A stretch of 64,000 nt of DNA, taken from the NCBI GenBank assembly GCA_016287075.1, contig JAEEVC010000003.1, positions 1-64,000 of the forward strand, given 5' to 3'. The position numbers and the translations under genes were made by a program. The notes below the pieces were generated by a model. The model searched no databases, was not told the origin of the DNA, and saw nothing but the letters and a program-made list of their open reading frames with translations. The number at the start of each line of letters is the position of its first letter. Position 1 is the first letter of the stretch. The stretch comes from Bacteroidales bacterium. GTDB taxonomy: Bacteria > Bacteroidota > Bacteroidia > Bacteroidales > UBA932. Below, one piece after another: positions 24,632-34,388 of the stretch.

Positions 24632-26512
24632 TCAATATCCGGGGTTTTGAACCAGGTTGGTATTCACGTTCATTTCCTGTATGGGGATGGCCAGCCAGTA
24701 GGATTTCCACACGCGCTCCATCAGTTCACGCATATCCGTGACCTGATAGAAAGTCTCGGCCGTGGTTCCGTCCATATTCCAGGCCTTGGGCTTGCGGACC
24801 ATGATCTCGGGGGCCGTCTTCCAGCGGCGGATGTCGTGGTAGCGGCGGGCCTCGTAAAAGAATTCTATGGAGCGCTCCCGATGGAGGATCTCGCGCAGCT
24901 CATCACCGGTCGGCTCGCCTCCCGCAAGCGCCCAGGATTCCTTGAAGGTCGGCAGGCCCGCCCTTGTACGGACCTTGTCAAGGCACGCATAGCCCCGCTC
25001 GGAGAGACGGCCGTTGTATTCGAAATCGGCCTCGGCATACGAAAGATAGAGCTCGGCCAGGCGGATATACGGGAAATTGTAATAGAAGTACTTGAAGGTC
25101 TTCGACGAGGGATCGTAATAATTGGCCTTGTTGATGAATTTCTTGTTGAAATAGCCCGTACAGTTCTGGTATTCGTGCTCGATGTTGAGCGTGCTTCCGT
25201 GGATCTCGCCGCCGCGGGCATAGATAGTCTCGACGGTGCCGTCGATCTCATAGGTGCCGCGGTCGTATCCTACGTTGGCATAGAAACGGGGCTCGCGGTG
25301 CGAATGCATGTTGGCGGTCTCGGTGACGGGATCGTACGCATACGGGTCGATGTCCTTGGTTTCGGGATCCTTCTCCCACGGCAGGCCGTTCCTGGTATAG
25401 TACATCAGCACCGATTCGAAGGTCGGGCAGTGGTAACCCCGGTAGCCGTCGGCATAGTAGCCGCCCTGCCCCGAGGGGTTCACGCTGCGGGGCGCGCTGT
25501 GCCGGATATTCACTTCGGAGGCATAGATTCCGCCATAGGCGTAGATATACTCTTCGGGGTTGTGATGGTCCCGGCAGAAGATGTCGTGATAATTGCTCAC
25601 CGTCCGCTCGAAATCATCCGCGATGTTGATGTCGGGATGGTTGTAGAGGATGTGGCCGTTGGATTCGCAGTAGGAGATGGCATCCTCGCAGGCGTCCATG
25701 GCCCGCTTCCATTTCTCCCTGTCATAGACCTGGTTGATAATGTTGGTGCCGTCGGGATTCTTGAAATCAGCCATCTCGGTGTTGCCGTTGTACAAGGGGC
25801 TTGCGAGGGTAAGCAGGATTCTGGCTTTCAGCGCCTTGGCCGCACAGCCGGACGCGAAATTCAGTTCCGCCTCGATCCTTCTGGGCGGCAGCAGTTCGGC
25901 GGCCTTGTCGTACATCTCGCAGATGAACTTCACGCACTCGTCGGCCGTGGCGCGGGGCTGGAACAGCTCCTCGCTGGTGGCATCGGTGGCGACCTGGCCC
26001 CGGATCAGCACGCAGGGTCCGTAATAGTCGAAAAGGACATTGTGGTAATAGCCGATGAGGAAGTAGGCCTCGCCGCGCCACTTGTTGTAATTCTCTTCGG
26101 AGATATCGGGCACGCGGTCGATGTTGTTGAGCAGCATGTAGCAGTGCCGGATGGACTCATAGACGTCCAAAGGGTTCCTGCGCCAGTCTATCTCGGGAAT
26201 GGATCCCGTCCACCAGAACCCCCAATAGCTCTGGCTGGGGCTCTCGAGGCCATAGAGGATGCTTTTGTACTGGAAATAAGCGACCGTGCCCTTGACGCCC
26301 GTGATGTAGTCGTCTCCGCCGAAGAAATCAGGGGTGGTGTAGTGCGTGCCGATCAAAGGCATGCTCTGATACAGGTAGTATTCGAACTTCTGGCATTCCG
26401 ACTGGCTCTTGAAGCAGTCGTCGAAAGTGGCCTTGGATTCGGGGACCACGTCCAGATAGTTGCAGGATGCGAGCAGGGCCGCACAAGTCAATATAGGGAA
26501 GATCTTTTTCAT
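24632..26512 (-). CDS. SusD/RagB outer-membrane lipoprotein
   Basis: A 626-residue SusD-family lid protein. The lipoprotein signal is MKKIFPILTCAALLASC, followed by the usual NYLDVVPESKATFDD opening. TPR-like helices form the N-terminal half (GEAYFLIGYYHNVLFDYYG). The C-terminal SusD signature is present (YIRLAELYLSYAEADFEY and IEFFYEARRYHDIRRWK). It caps the SusC channel at 26524 and captures glycan for import. It starts 11 bp after susC. Confidence 0.95.
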   Translation of the reverse strand: MKKIFPILTCAALLASCNYLDVVPESKATFDDCFKSQSECQKFEYYLYQSMPLIGTHYTTPDFFGGDDYITGVKGTVAYFQYKSILYGLESPSQSYWGFWWTGSIPEIDWRRNPLDVYESIRHCYMLLNNIDRVPDISEENYNKWRGEAYFLIGYYHNVLFDYYGPCVLIRGQVATDATSEELFQPRATADECVKFICEMYDKAAELLPPRRIEAELNFASGCAAKALKARILLTLASPLYNGNTEMADFKNPDGTNIINQVYDREKWKRAMDACEDAISYCESNGHILYNHPDINIADDFERTVSNYHDIFCRDHHNPEEYIYAYGGIYASEVNIRHSAPRSVNPSGQGGYYADGYRGYHCPTFESVLMYYTRNGLPWEKDPETKDIDPYAYDPVTETANMHSHREPRFYANVGYDRGTYEIDGTVETIYARGGEIHGSTLNIEHEYQNCTGYFNKKFINKANYYDPSSKTFKYFYYNFPYIRLAELYLSYAEADFEYNGRLSERGYACLDKVRTRAGLPTFKESWALAGGEPTGDELREILHRERSIEFFYEARRYHDIRRWKTAPEIMVRKPKAWNMDGTTAETFYQVTDMRELMERVWKSYWLAIPIQEMNVNTNLVQNPGY

Positions 26513-26523
26513 CGCTGGACAGG

Positions 26524-29500
26524 TTAGAAGTTATACTGGATTCCGACATTGATCGTCCGCTGGAGCGGGTAGCTGAGGCCGTTGCCGCTGCCCAGACCGG
26601 GGTCCCAATATTTGAAAGCGCTGAACGTGAGCAGGTTGGATGCGGTTACATAGAACCTGAACCATTTGTAGGTATAGCCTGCCTCCACGGTCTTCAAACG
26701 GAGAAACGCGCCGTTGTAGAGCCAGAAGGAAGAAATCTTCACGTTGTTCTGGTTCCAGTCGTTGCTCAGACGGGGGTAGGCGGCGTTCACATTGCCGTTC
26801 TCGGGGCTCCAATGGTCGTCTGCGATCCATTTCGTGAGGCCGAAGCCCGATACGCCGGAGTCGCAGAACGGGTGGATGTTGCTCATCAGGAGCGAGCAAT
26901 TGGCCTGGCCCTGGAAGAAGAGCGAGAAGTCGAATCCCTTCCAGGTGGCCGACGCGCCGAAACCGTACACGATTTCGGGCGTGGTCGGCCTTCCGAGGAT
27001 CGTCATGTCGTTGTCGTCGATCTGTTTGTCGCCATTCATGTCCACATACTTGATATCGCCGGGGCGCACGGCCTGATAGGTCTGCCGGGGGGAGTTGTCG
27101 ATGTCCTCCTGGTCCTTGAACAGGCCGCAGGCGACGAGTCCGGTGATGGAGTTGATCGGGAAGCCGATCTCGGACTGGTAGTAGGGCGTTCCCGTCGGCT
27201 CATCCCGGTCGGTGATCTCGTTGTGGGCGTATGTGAAAGTGCCCCTTGCGGAGAGGGAGAAGTCGCGGCTGAACACCTTGTTGTATTCAAAAGACGCATC
27301 GACGCCCCTGTTCAGGACCGCACCGATGTTACCGTAGGGCAGGGTGTTGGAGTAGCCGGCGGAATAAGGGATGGAACGGCGCTGCATGAAGATGCCCGTC
27401 CGGTTGTCGTGAAACGCATCGACAATCAGGGTGAAATCGTTGCAGATCCCCAGTTCAAGACCGACGTTGGCCTTGGTGCTGACCTCCCAGGTCGCCTCCT
27501 CGTTGCCGAGCGTGGCGATCGTGGTGCCGGACAGGCCCGTGAACTCGGGGCCGACCCGCCAGTACAGCGACTGGCCGGTCCGGACCTCGGTGACGTACGG
27601 GAAACGTACAGGGAGCGCATCATTGCCCGACTTGCCGTAAGAGGCGCGCAGTTTCAGGAGCGTGACGACCTTGGAAAGCGGGGCGAAGAACGGCTCGTTG
27701 GAGATGGTGTAACCCACGGCCAGGGAAGGGAAGAAACCGAACCGGTGGCCCCTGGCGAAGTTTTCGGAACCGTTGTATCCGAAGTTGGCTTCCATCAGGT
27801 ACGTGTTCCTGAAGGAGTAGGTGACACGTCCGGCGAGACCCTGCTCGCGGTAGGGAAGCACTTCGTTCTCCGTCGCTCCCGGGGTGTTGTAGACCTTCTC
27901 TTTCTGATGATAGACGAGGAGTGCGTTGACGTCGTGAAGCCCACTGAACAGGCGGCTGTACTCGATGGAACCCTGTAAGGAGTTCTCGCGATAGCCGTCC
28001 TTGCCGGTGGAGATGGCATAGTAGTCGACAGGAGTGGCACCGATGGGCGTCGTTTCGTAACTGAAACTGCCGTCAGGATTCTGCTGATAGTCGAGCAACT
28101 TGTAGTAATGGGGAACGACGGTCTTGTAAGTGGCGGCATAGACATAATTGTAGAAGGATGCCTGCCCCTTGATCTTCAGGCCCTCGGTGATGAAGCCGAG
28201 GTCCTGGTCCACGTTGAAGGTTTCGGTGAAGTAGGAGTAGTGCCTGTCTCCGAAGCCCCTGCACATCAAGGCATACGGATTCACGTCATTCGTGCTTCCA
28301 TTGGGGCTTTCCGCGTTACCGAAACGCACGAACGTGTCTCCCTCCTCGGCCGGCCAGACGGCGGGGAACCTGACCGGGTTGCACCGCATCGTGTAGTAGA
28401 ACAGGTTGTTCACGCTTTCCGTGGGCGCATGGCGGAAGTGGAGCTGCGTGTTCATCCGGATGCCGATCCTGGTCGTGGGGGTGATTTTTGCCGATACGTT
28501 GCTCTGGAAAAGGAACTTGCGGTAGTTGATGTTCGTATTGAAATGGGATGCGGCGGGAGAGCGCAGGATACCGTTCTCATTGAACACGGTGGCGTTGAGG
28601 AAATAATCCACCTTCTTGCCGCCACCCATGACGCTGAGGTTGGCGTTCTGGTTCAGGGTTCCCTTCTTGAAGAGGGTGTCATACCAGTTGTTGTTCGGGA
28701 AGATGTAGGGGTTGAGGCCGGCCTTGGTACCGTCGATCTTCTCCTGCGGGTAATACATCATTCCCACGGCCTCATTGTAAGCATTCATATAAGCCACGCC
28801 GTCCGCCACTTCCTGCACGCTGGTCGGCATGGACCAGCCGTTCTCCACACGCAGGTTGATGTTCATCTTGTCGGTGTCCCGGCCGTTTTTCGTGGTGATG
28901 ATCATCACGCCGTTTGCTCCGCGTGAGCCATACAGGGCCGTGGCGGTGGCATCTTTCAGGACAGAGAAAGACTGGATCGTTTCCGGCGCAATGGAGTTCA
29001 GCATGGTGGACGTGATTTCCACACCGTCCATTACAATCAGGGGAGAGGTGTTGGTGCCGAAAGTGGAAATGCCCCGGATCCAGAAACTTGCACCATCCGC
29101 GCCCGGTTCGCCGCTCTTCTGGGTCGAGATCACACCGGCGATCTTGCCCGCAAAGGAAGCCGTCAGGTTGGACGACGGATAATTGAGTTCCTCCGGTTTG
29201 ATGGCCTGCACGGCTCCCACCACGCTCTCTTTCTTCTGGACACCGAAACCGACAACCACGGCGTCCTCGATCATGTTCGTGTCTTCCGAAAGGGAAACGA
29301 GTTTCATGAGCACGACATCCTTGGCCAGGATCTGCTTGGTCTGGTAGCCCAGGCAACTGAAGGATACGCTCTGGGCGTCGGTGGGAATCGTGATGGTGAA
29401 ATTGCCGTCGATGTCGGTCACCGTACCGACGGAACTGTTGTCGACGACCACGCCGGCACCGACAAGGGGCTGGTTGTCGGTGGAAGAAATCACGGTGCCC

Positions 29501-29850
29501 GAAACGGTGACCCTTTTGCCGGCGGTGCTCTTCTGCGGCTGCGCCGCCGAAGCAGGCTGTTTCGTGATGGAAACGATTTTGCCACTGATCGAATACTTCA
29601 GGTCGTGCCCGAGAATCGTGTCCAGGACTTCCCGGATGCCGGCATTCCTGAAATTGGCGGTAACCGCCGCCGGACCCGACGAATCCAGGTCGGCGGGGTC
29701 GAACACAAAGGAATACCCGGTTTGGCTTTCCACGACTTCAAGGACCTGCTGAAGGGGCATGTTGCTGAAATTGCGCGTGACGGTCTGGCCCGCTGCCTGG
29801 ATCGTCAGCGCGAAGAAAACGGCAAGGGCCAGCATGGGTTTATTGCACAT
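26524..29850 (-). CDS. SusC-type TonB-dependent transporter with STN domain
   Basis: A 1108-residue outer-membrane TonB-dependent transporter. I take the ATG at 29850 (MCNKPMLALAVFF), because the longer reading would need a TTG at 29874. The signal peptide is followed by a secretin/TonB N-terminal (STN) domain (~25-100, MPLQQVLEVVESQTGYSF). A carboxypeptidase-regulatory-like domain (~110-195), a plug with the SusC signature (GSRGANGVMIITTKNG) and a 22-strand barrel follow. The STN domain talks to FecR, so the protein both imports substrate and signals its presence. The start overlaps the fecR stop by 11 bp. It forms the transport pair with SusD at 24632. Confidence 0.95.
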   Translation of the reverse strand: MCNKPMLALAVFFALTIQAAGQTVTRNFSNMPLQQVLEVVESQTGYSFVFDPADLDSSGPAAVTANFRNAGIREVLDTILGHDLKYSISGKIVSITKQPASAAQPQKSTAGKRVTVSGTVISSTDNQPLVGAGVVVDNSSVGTVTDIDGNFTITIPTDAQSVSFSCLGYQTKQILAKDVVLMKLVSLSEDTNMIEDAVVVGFGVQKKESVVGAVQAIKPEELNYPSSNLTASFAGKIAGVISTQKSGEPGADGASFWIRGISTFGTNTSPLIVMDGVEITSTMLNSIAPETIQSFSVLKDATATALYGSRGANGVMIITTKNGRDTDKMNINLRVENGWSMPTSVQEVADGVAYMNAYNEAVGMMYYPQEKIDGTKAGLNPYIFPNNNWYDTLFKKGTLNQNANLSVMGGGKKVDYFLNATVFNENGILRSPAASHFNTNINYRKFLFQSNVSAKITPTTRIGIRMNTQLHFRHAPTESVNNLFYYTMRCNPVRFPAVWPAEEGDTFVRFGNAESPNGSTNDVNPYALMCRGFGDRHYSYFTETFNVDQDLGFITEGLKIKGQASFYNYVYAATYKTVVPHYYKLLDYQQNPDGSFSYETTPIGATPVDYYAISTGKDGYRENSLQGSIEYSRLFSGLHDVNALLVYHQKEKVYNTPGATENEVLPYREQGLAGRVTYSFRNTYLMEANFGYNGSENFARGHRFGFFPSLAVGYTISNEPFFAPLSKVVTLLKLRASYGKSGNDALPVRFPYVTEVRTGQSLYWRVGPEFTGLSGTTIATLGNEEATWEVSTKANVGLELGICNDFTLIVDAFHDNRTGIFMQRRSIPYSAGYSNTLPYGNIGAVLNRGVDASFEYNKVFSRDFSLSARGTFTYAHNEITDRDEPTGTPYYQSEIGFPINSITGLVACGLFKDQEDIDNSPRQTYQAVRPGDIKYVDMNGDKQIDDNDMTILGRPTTPEIVYGFGASATWKGFDFSLFFQGQANCSLLMSNIHPFCDSGVSGFGLTKWIADDHWSPENGNVNAAYPRLSNDWNQNNVKISSFWLYNGAFLRLKTVEAGYTYKWFRFYVTASNLLTFSAFKYWDPGLGSGNGLSYPLQRTINVGIQYNF

Positions 29851-30850
29851 CTTTACGGGATTTGTTGTTTTCAACGATATAGAACGACCTCCCGACCTTT
29901 ACGGACGAGGTCCGGAGGATTTCACAAACGGCCTTCATGATGTCGTCGATGGAGTCTTCCCTCGAGAACGCGACGCGCATGTTCCTCGACGACACCGACT
30001 CCACCTGGAGGACGATCTCGACGTTGAACTCGCGTGAAAGCCTGCGCATCAGTTCGGGAACGGGGATGTTGCTGTAACGGATCTTGCCTTCCGTCCAGGA
30101 GATGTACTGGGCGACGTCATCGGCATATTTGTGGATCGACCCGGATTCGGAAGAGACGGACACGACTTCCCCCTTGGCCATCACCTCCTCCCCGACCGGG
30201 GAATTTACCTGAAGGGAACCCTCGATCAGGGCCGCCCGGACACAACCGTCGTCTTCGTAGGCCGAGATGTTGAACTTGGTTCCGAGCACCCTGAAACGGC
30301 AGCCTGATGTCGACACCACAAGGGGAAGGTCTTCGTTGTGCACGACGTCGAAGCAGGCTTCCCCCACCAGGGAGACATTCCTGTTGGACGTGTTGAAGTC
30401 CGCGTCGTATGAAATCTTCGACCCGGCATTCAGCCAGACACTTGTGCCGTCGGGAAGCGAGATCTTTCCGTGGGTGCCCAGCGGAGCCTCGACCATGAAC
30501 GTCTGGGCCTTGGCCGGCGCAGCGGGTTCTTTCCCGGCCTCCGGCTTGAAGACCAGGAGGCCGATGGCAACGCAGGCGGCCGCGAGAACTCCTGCCAGCC
30601 AGATGTTCCTGCGCAGGAACGGCCGGCGGTCCCGGCGCTCTGCCTTCCTTGCCATTCTGCGGAATGCCCCCAGTTCGCCGGCGGTTTTCCGGGAGGGGGT
30701 GTGTGTCGTTTTCCACTTTTCTTCCAGGAGTCTGAATTCCGTTGCCGTCTCCCCGGAGCGGGAGATCTCGGAAAACAGCAGTGATTCCTCCTCGGCGGTG
30801 GTCTTCCCCTCAAAGAATTTCAGGGAGAGTTCTGTCAGTCTGTTGTCCAT
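29840..30850 (-). CDS. FecR-family anti-sigma factor
   Basis: A 336-residue inner-membrane anti-sigma protein. A cytoplasmic N-terminal part (~1-85) binds the ECF sigma factor. One transmembrane helix (NIWLAGVLAAACVAIGLLVF) follows, then a periplasmic FecR domain (GKISLPDGTSVWLNAGSKI) and a DUF4974-like C-terminus (ISWTEGKIRYSNIPVPELM). It relays the SusC STN signal to the sigma factor encoded at 30914. It overlaps susC by 11 bp and follows the sigma gene by 63 bp. Confidence 0.94.
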   Translation of the reverse strand: MDNRLTELSLKFFEGKTTAEEESLLFSEISRSGETATEFRLLEEKWKTTHTPSRKTAGELGAFRRMARKAERRDRRPFLRRNIWLAGVLAAACVAIGLLVFKPEAGKEPAAPAKAQTFMVEAPLGTHGKISLPDGTSVWLNAGSKISYDADFNTSNRNVSLVGEACFDVVHNEDLPLVVSTSGCRFRVLGTKFNISAYEDDGCVRAALIEGSLQVNSPVGEEVMAKGEVVSVSSESGSIHKYADDVAQYISWTEGKIRYSNIPVPELMRRLSREFNVEIVLQVESVSSRNMRVAFSREDSIDDIMKAVCEILRTSSVKVGRSFYIVENNKSRKDVQ

Positions 30851-30913
30851 AAGTAAGCTAATCCTGCCCTATAAACGATTGAGGGCACGGAAAACCTTAC
30901 CTCGGATTGAAAG

Positions 30914-31477
30914 TCAGGAAAAGAACACCCAATAGAAGGGAATCATCCACAAAAGCAGGTCCGGATGGGTGGCCGCTTCCCGGTCAAACGCCTTGCGGAT
31001 GGTCCTGACATGCTTCTCCACGGCCGATTCGGAGATGCCCAGCCTGATGCCGATCTCCCTGTTCTTCATGCCATTGACGAATTTCAGGTCAAAGACCTCG
31101 CGGCATCGGGGCGAGAGCGTGGAGACGATCTTTTCGATCAGGTCCCTGACTTCCAGGGAAAGGACCTGCGACTCTTCGTCCGACAGACTGAAACTGCGGG
31201 AGTACAGCCTTTCCGAATCGTTGAGGAACCGCTGGTCGGCGGCGAGCCGCAGGTTTACGGTCCTGGAACTCTTGAGGTAGTCCAGGCATTTGTTGCGCGC
31301 AATGGTGAAAAGAAGCTTCTTGACGCTTTCTTCGTCTTTCCCCTGGTAGCAGGACATCAGTTTGATAAACGAGTCCTGTACGATGTCAAGGCTTTCCTGC
31401 TCGTCGCAGGTGAAACGCGAGACAAAGTTCAGCAGCCGTGGCTGGTAATCCAGGTACAGATGGGTCAAGTCGGTCAT
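30914..31477 (-). CDS. ECF RNA polymerase sigma factor
   Basis: A 187-residue ECF sigma factor starting at the ATG at 31477 (MTDLTHLYLDYQPRLLNF). The frame runs open far upstream, but that part is antisense to ahcY. Region 2 (SLDIVQDSFIKLM) and region 4 (LSPRCREVFDLKFVNGMKNR ... GISESAVEKHV) are clear, as is the hydrophobic tail (LLLWMIPFYWVFF) often seen in Bacteroidota members. With FecR and the STN-type SusC it forms a trans-envelope switch that turns on this glycan locus. A near-consensus minus-strand element TATCTTTC lies about 20-30 bp upstream (31500-31507). Confidence 0.93.
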   Translation of the reverse strand: MTDLTHLYLDYQPRLLNFVSRFTCDEQESLDIVQDSFIKLMSCYQGKDEESVKKLLFTIARNKCLDYLKSSRTVNLRLAADQRFLNDSERLYSRSFSLSDEESQVLSLEVRDLIEKIVSTLSPRCREVFDLKFVNGMKNREIGIRLGISESAVEKHVRTIRKAFDREAATHPDLLLWMIPFYWVFFS

Positions 31478-31623
31478 AAACCTCTCCAAAAAACGGCGGA
31501 AAGATATCGAAAAAATCAGTAATCTGCAAAAAAGACGGAGCAAACAGTCCTTTCGGGAGCGGCTGGACACCGTCCTCCCGTCCGCCGCGTCCGGATAGAA
31601 TAGGAAAATCGGCGGGTATGTGC

Positions 31624-31631
31624 TATCTTTG
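31624..31631 (+). promoter_or_regulatory. Promoter -7 element of ahcY-nhaA
   Basis: TATCTTTG matches TAnnTTTG, and transcription would begin near 31638, 14 bases before the ahcY ATG at 31652. Confidence 0.55.
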
Positions 31632-31651
31632 CATCCCCAAATTGAAAAGCC

Positions 31652-32899
31652 ATGCCTTACAAGGTCAGAAACATCGATACGTGGGAGAGCGGGGAAATGA
31701 AGATCCGCTGGGTCCGCGACCATATGCCCCTGCTCCGGGGGCTGGAGGAGGATTTCTCCGAAACGAAGCCGTTCAAGGGGCTCCGGATCGCCCTGAGCGT
31801 CCACATGGAGGCCAAGACGGCCTACCTCTGCCGGGTGCTGGCCGCCGGCGGCGCCGAAATGTACGCGACGGGCTGCAACCCGCTGTCGACGCAGGACGAC
31901 GTGGCCGCCGCGCTGGCCCATGAAGGCCTCAACGTCTTCGCGGTCCACGATGCCACGCCCGAGGAATACGAGGAGGGGCTCCGGAGCGTCATCGCGCCCG
32001 GACCGCACATCATCATCGACGATGGCGGTGACCTGGTCTCGCTGATCCACAATCATTTCCCCGAGCTCATCCCGAACGTGCTCGGCGGCTGCGAGGAGAC
32101 GACGACCGGCATCCACCGGCTCCGCGCCCTCGACCGCGCCGGCACCCTCCGCTTCCCGATGGTCCTCGTCAACGACGCGGCCTGCAAGCATTTTTTCGAC
32201 AACCGCTACGGCACGGGCCAGTCGGTCTGGGACGGGATCAACCGCACGACGAACCTGATTGTCGCGGGCAAGACCGTCGTCATCGCCGGCTACGGCTGGT
32301 GCGGCAAGGGTGTCGCGATGCGCGCCAAGGGATTCGGTGCGGAAGTGATTGTCACAGAGGTCGATCCGGTCAAGGCCCTGGAGGCCCGGATGGACGGTTA
32401 CTCGGTGATGCCGATGCACGAGGCCGCCGCCCTCGGGGACCTCTTCATCACGGTCACCGGCTGCCGCGACGTCATCACCCCGGACGATTTCCGGGTGATG
32501 AAGGACGGCGCCATCCTCTGCAACGCCGGCCATTTCGATGTCGAGGTGGACATCGCGTCCCTCCGGAAAATGGCCGTGGAGACCCGCCCTGCCCGCAACA
32601 ACATCATGGCCTACACCCTGGAAAACGGCCGGACCCTCTACATCCTCGCCGAAGGCCGTCTCGTCAACCTGGCGGCCGGCGACGGCCACCCGGCGGAAAT
32701 CATGGACATGTCCTTCGCCATCCAGGCGCTCAGCGCCAAATACCTTTCCGACCACCGACAAACCTTGAAAAACGGTCCGCGCCTCATTCCGGTTCCCGCG
32801 GAGATCGACGCCGAAGTCGCGGAGCGCAAGCTCCGTTCCTGGGGCGTCAGCATCGACCGCCTGACCCCGGAACAGCACACATACCTTTACGGCGAATAA
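31652..32899 (+). CDS. ahcY: S-adenosylhomocysteinase
   Basis: A 415-residue cytosolic NAD-dependent enzyme that splits S-adenosylhomocysteine into adenosine and homocysteine, recycling the by-product of methylation. Signatures are SVHMEAKTAYL, GCNPLSTQDDVAAAL, the Rossmann loop AGYGWCGKGVA and GHFDVEVDI. The C-terminus (LTPEQHTYLYGE) stops short of the K/Y-containing tail of the eukaryotic/proteobacterial type, so it belongs to the shorter archaeal/Thermotoga-like group. The stop overlaps the nhaA start (TAATG), suggesting translational coupling. A TATCTTTG promoter lies upstream. Confidence 0.95.
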   Translation: MPYKVRNIDTWESGEMKIRWVRDHMPLLRGLEEDFSETKPFKGLRIALSVHMEAKTAYLCRVLAAGGAEMYATGCNPLSTQDDVAAALAHEGLNVFAVHDATPEEYEEGLRSVIAPGPHIIIDDGGDLVSLIHNHFPELIPNVLGGCEETTTGIHRLRALDRAGTLRFPMVLVNDAACKHFFDNRYGTGQSVWDGINRTTNLIVAGKTVVIAGYGWCGKGVAMRAKGFGAEVIVTEVDPVKALEARMDGYSVMPMHEAAALGDLFITVTGCRDVITPDDFRVMKDGAILCNAGHFDVEVDIASLRKMAVETRPARNNIMAYTLENGRTLYILAEGRLVNLAAGDGHPAEIMDMSFAIQALSAKYLSDHRQTLKNGPRLIPVPAEIDAEVAERKLRSWGVSIDRLTPEQHTYLYGE

Positions 32900-34320
32900 T
32901 GGCACTCATTCCGATCTATTGGTGGAACAAGGAAGTCCACAACTTCCGCATTTCCCAGCAGAAATTCTCCAAGCAGCCCTGGGCCAACGGCGTCGTGCTG
33001 CTTGCCTGCGTGGCCGTGGCCATGCTCCTGGCCAACCTCCCTTTCACGAAGCACGCCTACCACGCGTTCCTCAACACGAGTCTGTCCCTGCACATCGCCT
33101 CGCCCGGCGGCGGGGTGGACTGGCATTTCCCGCGGGAGATGACCGTGGAGAAGTTCATCAACGACATCCTGATGGTGATCTTCTTCTTCACCGTCGGCCT
33201 GGAAATCAAGCGGGAGGTCGTCTGCGGCGAGCTCTCCTCGCCCAAAAAGGCGATGTTGCCGGTCATCGCGGCCTTCGGCGGCGTCGTCGTCCCGGCCCTG
33301 ATTTTCACCGCCATCAACCACGGCACGCTCTCCGCGAGCGGCTGGGGCATCCCGACGGCGACGGACATCGCCTTCGCGGTGGGCATCCTGTCCATCCTCG
33401 GCGACAAGGTTCCCGTGTCCCTGAAGGTGTTCCTGACGGCCCTGGCTATCGCGGATGACCTCATCGCCATCCTGGTGGTCGCGCTGTTCTACGGCGGGAC
33501 CATCAACCTCGGCCTGCTCGGGGTCGCCTTCGCCGTCATCCTCTTCACCTTCGTCCTGAAGCGGCTCGGCGAGAAGCGCCTGTTCTTCTTCTTGTTCCCG
33601 GCTCTGATCGTCTGGGCGCTCTTTTATTATTCCGGCATCCATGCGACCATGTCCGGCGTCGTGATGGCCTTCCTCATCCCGATGGAAGCCCGCTACAACA
33701 AGGCGAAATTCCACCGCCGCCACCACATCCTGCTGGAGAATCTCAACCGGAGCGAGGCGGTCTCGGACGAGGATTTCCCGAACGGGCCGCAGCGCCATTA
33801 TCTCCGCCATCTTTCCGGCCTGTCGAAGCGCTCGATCGGCCCGGCCTACCGGCTGGAGCACCTGCTGAATCCCTGGGTGAACTTCCTCATTATGCCGATT
33901 TTCGCCCTGGCGAATGCGGGCGTCGAGATCACGGACCCCTCCTATTTCAATGTCTTCGGATACGACGCCGCGCTCGGCAGCGCCAGCATGGGCATCTTCC
34001 TCGGCCTGCTGCTCGGCAAGCCCGTCGGCATCACCCTCGCGAGCTGGATCGCCATCAAGTGCAAGGTCGGCGAAATGCCCGCCAAGGCGACCTGGGCCAT
34101 GCTTTTCGCGGTGGCCTGCCTCGGCGGCATCGGTTTCACGATGTCCATCTTCGTGGACACGCTTTCCTTCGCGGGGGAGGGCATTCCGGCGGAGGTGACG
34201 CAGCACCTGCGCGATGCCGGCAAGATCGCGGTCCTGCTGGGTTCGCTCTGCGCGGGCGTCTTCGGCTCCCTGCTGATTACCGCCGTCAACCGCCTGCAAA
34301 AGGGGCGGGAAAAGGAATAA
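32899..34320 (+). CDS. nhaA: Na+/H+ antiporter NhaA
   Basis: A 473-residue inner-membrane antiporter that extrudes Na+ in exchange for protons. The start is the ATG at 32899, which overlaps the ahcY stop. The longer upstream frame is antisense-like and has no membrane character. About twelve hydrophobic segments are visible. The ion-binding motif ALAIADDLIAILVVALFY contains the paired aspartates, and GIPTATDIAFAVG is also conserved. A hydrophilic loop (~255-310, RRHHILLENLNRSE) is longer than in E. coli NhaA, as in other Bacteroidota members. Confidence 0.95.
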   Translation: MALIPIYWWNKEVHNFRISQQKFSKQPWANGVVLLACVAVAMLLANLPFTKHAYHAFLNTSLSLHIASPGGGVDWHFPREMTVEKFINDILMVIFFFTVGLEIKREVVCGELSSPKKAMLPVIAAFGGVVVPALIFTAINHGTLSASGWGIPTATDIAFAVGILSILGDKVPVSLKVFLTALAIADDLIAILVVALFYGGTINLGLLGVAFAVILFTFVLKRLGEKRLFFFLFPALIVWALFYYSGIHATMSGVVMAFLIPMEARYNKAKFHRRHHILLENLNRSEAVSDEDFPNGPQRHYLRHLSGLSKRSIGPAYRLEHLLNPWVNFLIMPIFALANAGVEITDPSYFNVFGYDAALGSASMGIFLGLLLGKPVGITLASWIAIKCKVGEMPAKATWAMLFAVACLGGIGFTMSIFVDTLSFAGEGIPAEVTQHLRDAGKIAVLLGSLCAGVFGSLLITAVNRLQKGREKE

Positions 34321-34356
34321 TCCCCGGAAAGTATTGAATTATTGAAAGAATCGACG

Positions 34357-34364
34357 TAATTTTA
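34357..34364 (+). promoter_or_regulatory. Weak -7 promoter element
   Basis: TAATTTTA differs from TAnnTTTG only at the last base, 24 bp before the ATG at 34389. It would drive the small gene and possibly the downstream structured RNA and reverse transcriptase. Confidence 0.35.
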
Positions 34365-34388
34365 CGCCGGACCAAATGATATTGACCT

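Noticed and set aside
24647..26527. 626-codon plus-strand frame opposite susD
   Set aside because: It mirrors the susD gene and has no recognisable domain.
32299..32898. N-terminal extension of the NhaA frame
   Set aside because: It is an out-of-frame reading of ahcY with Arg/Pro-rich non-membrane sequence.
31478..32905. N-terminal extension of the ECF sigma frame
   Set aside because: It is antisense to ahcY. The sigma family length and the ATG at 31477 give a complete protein.
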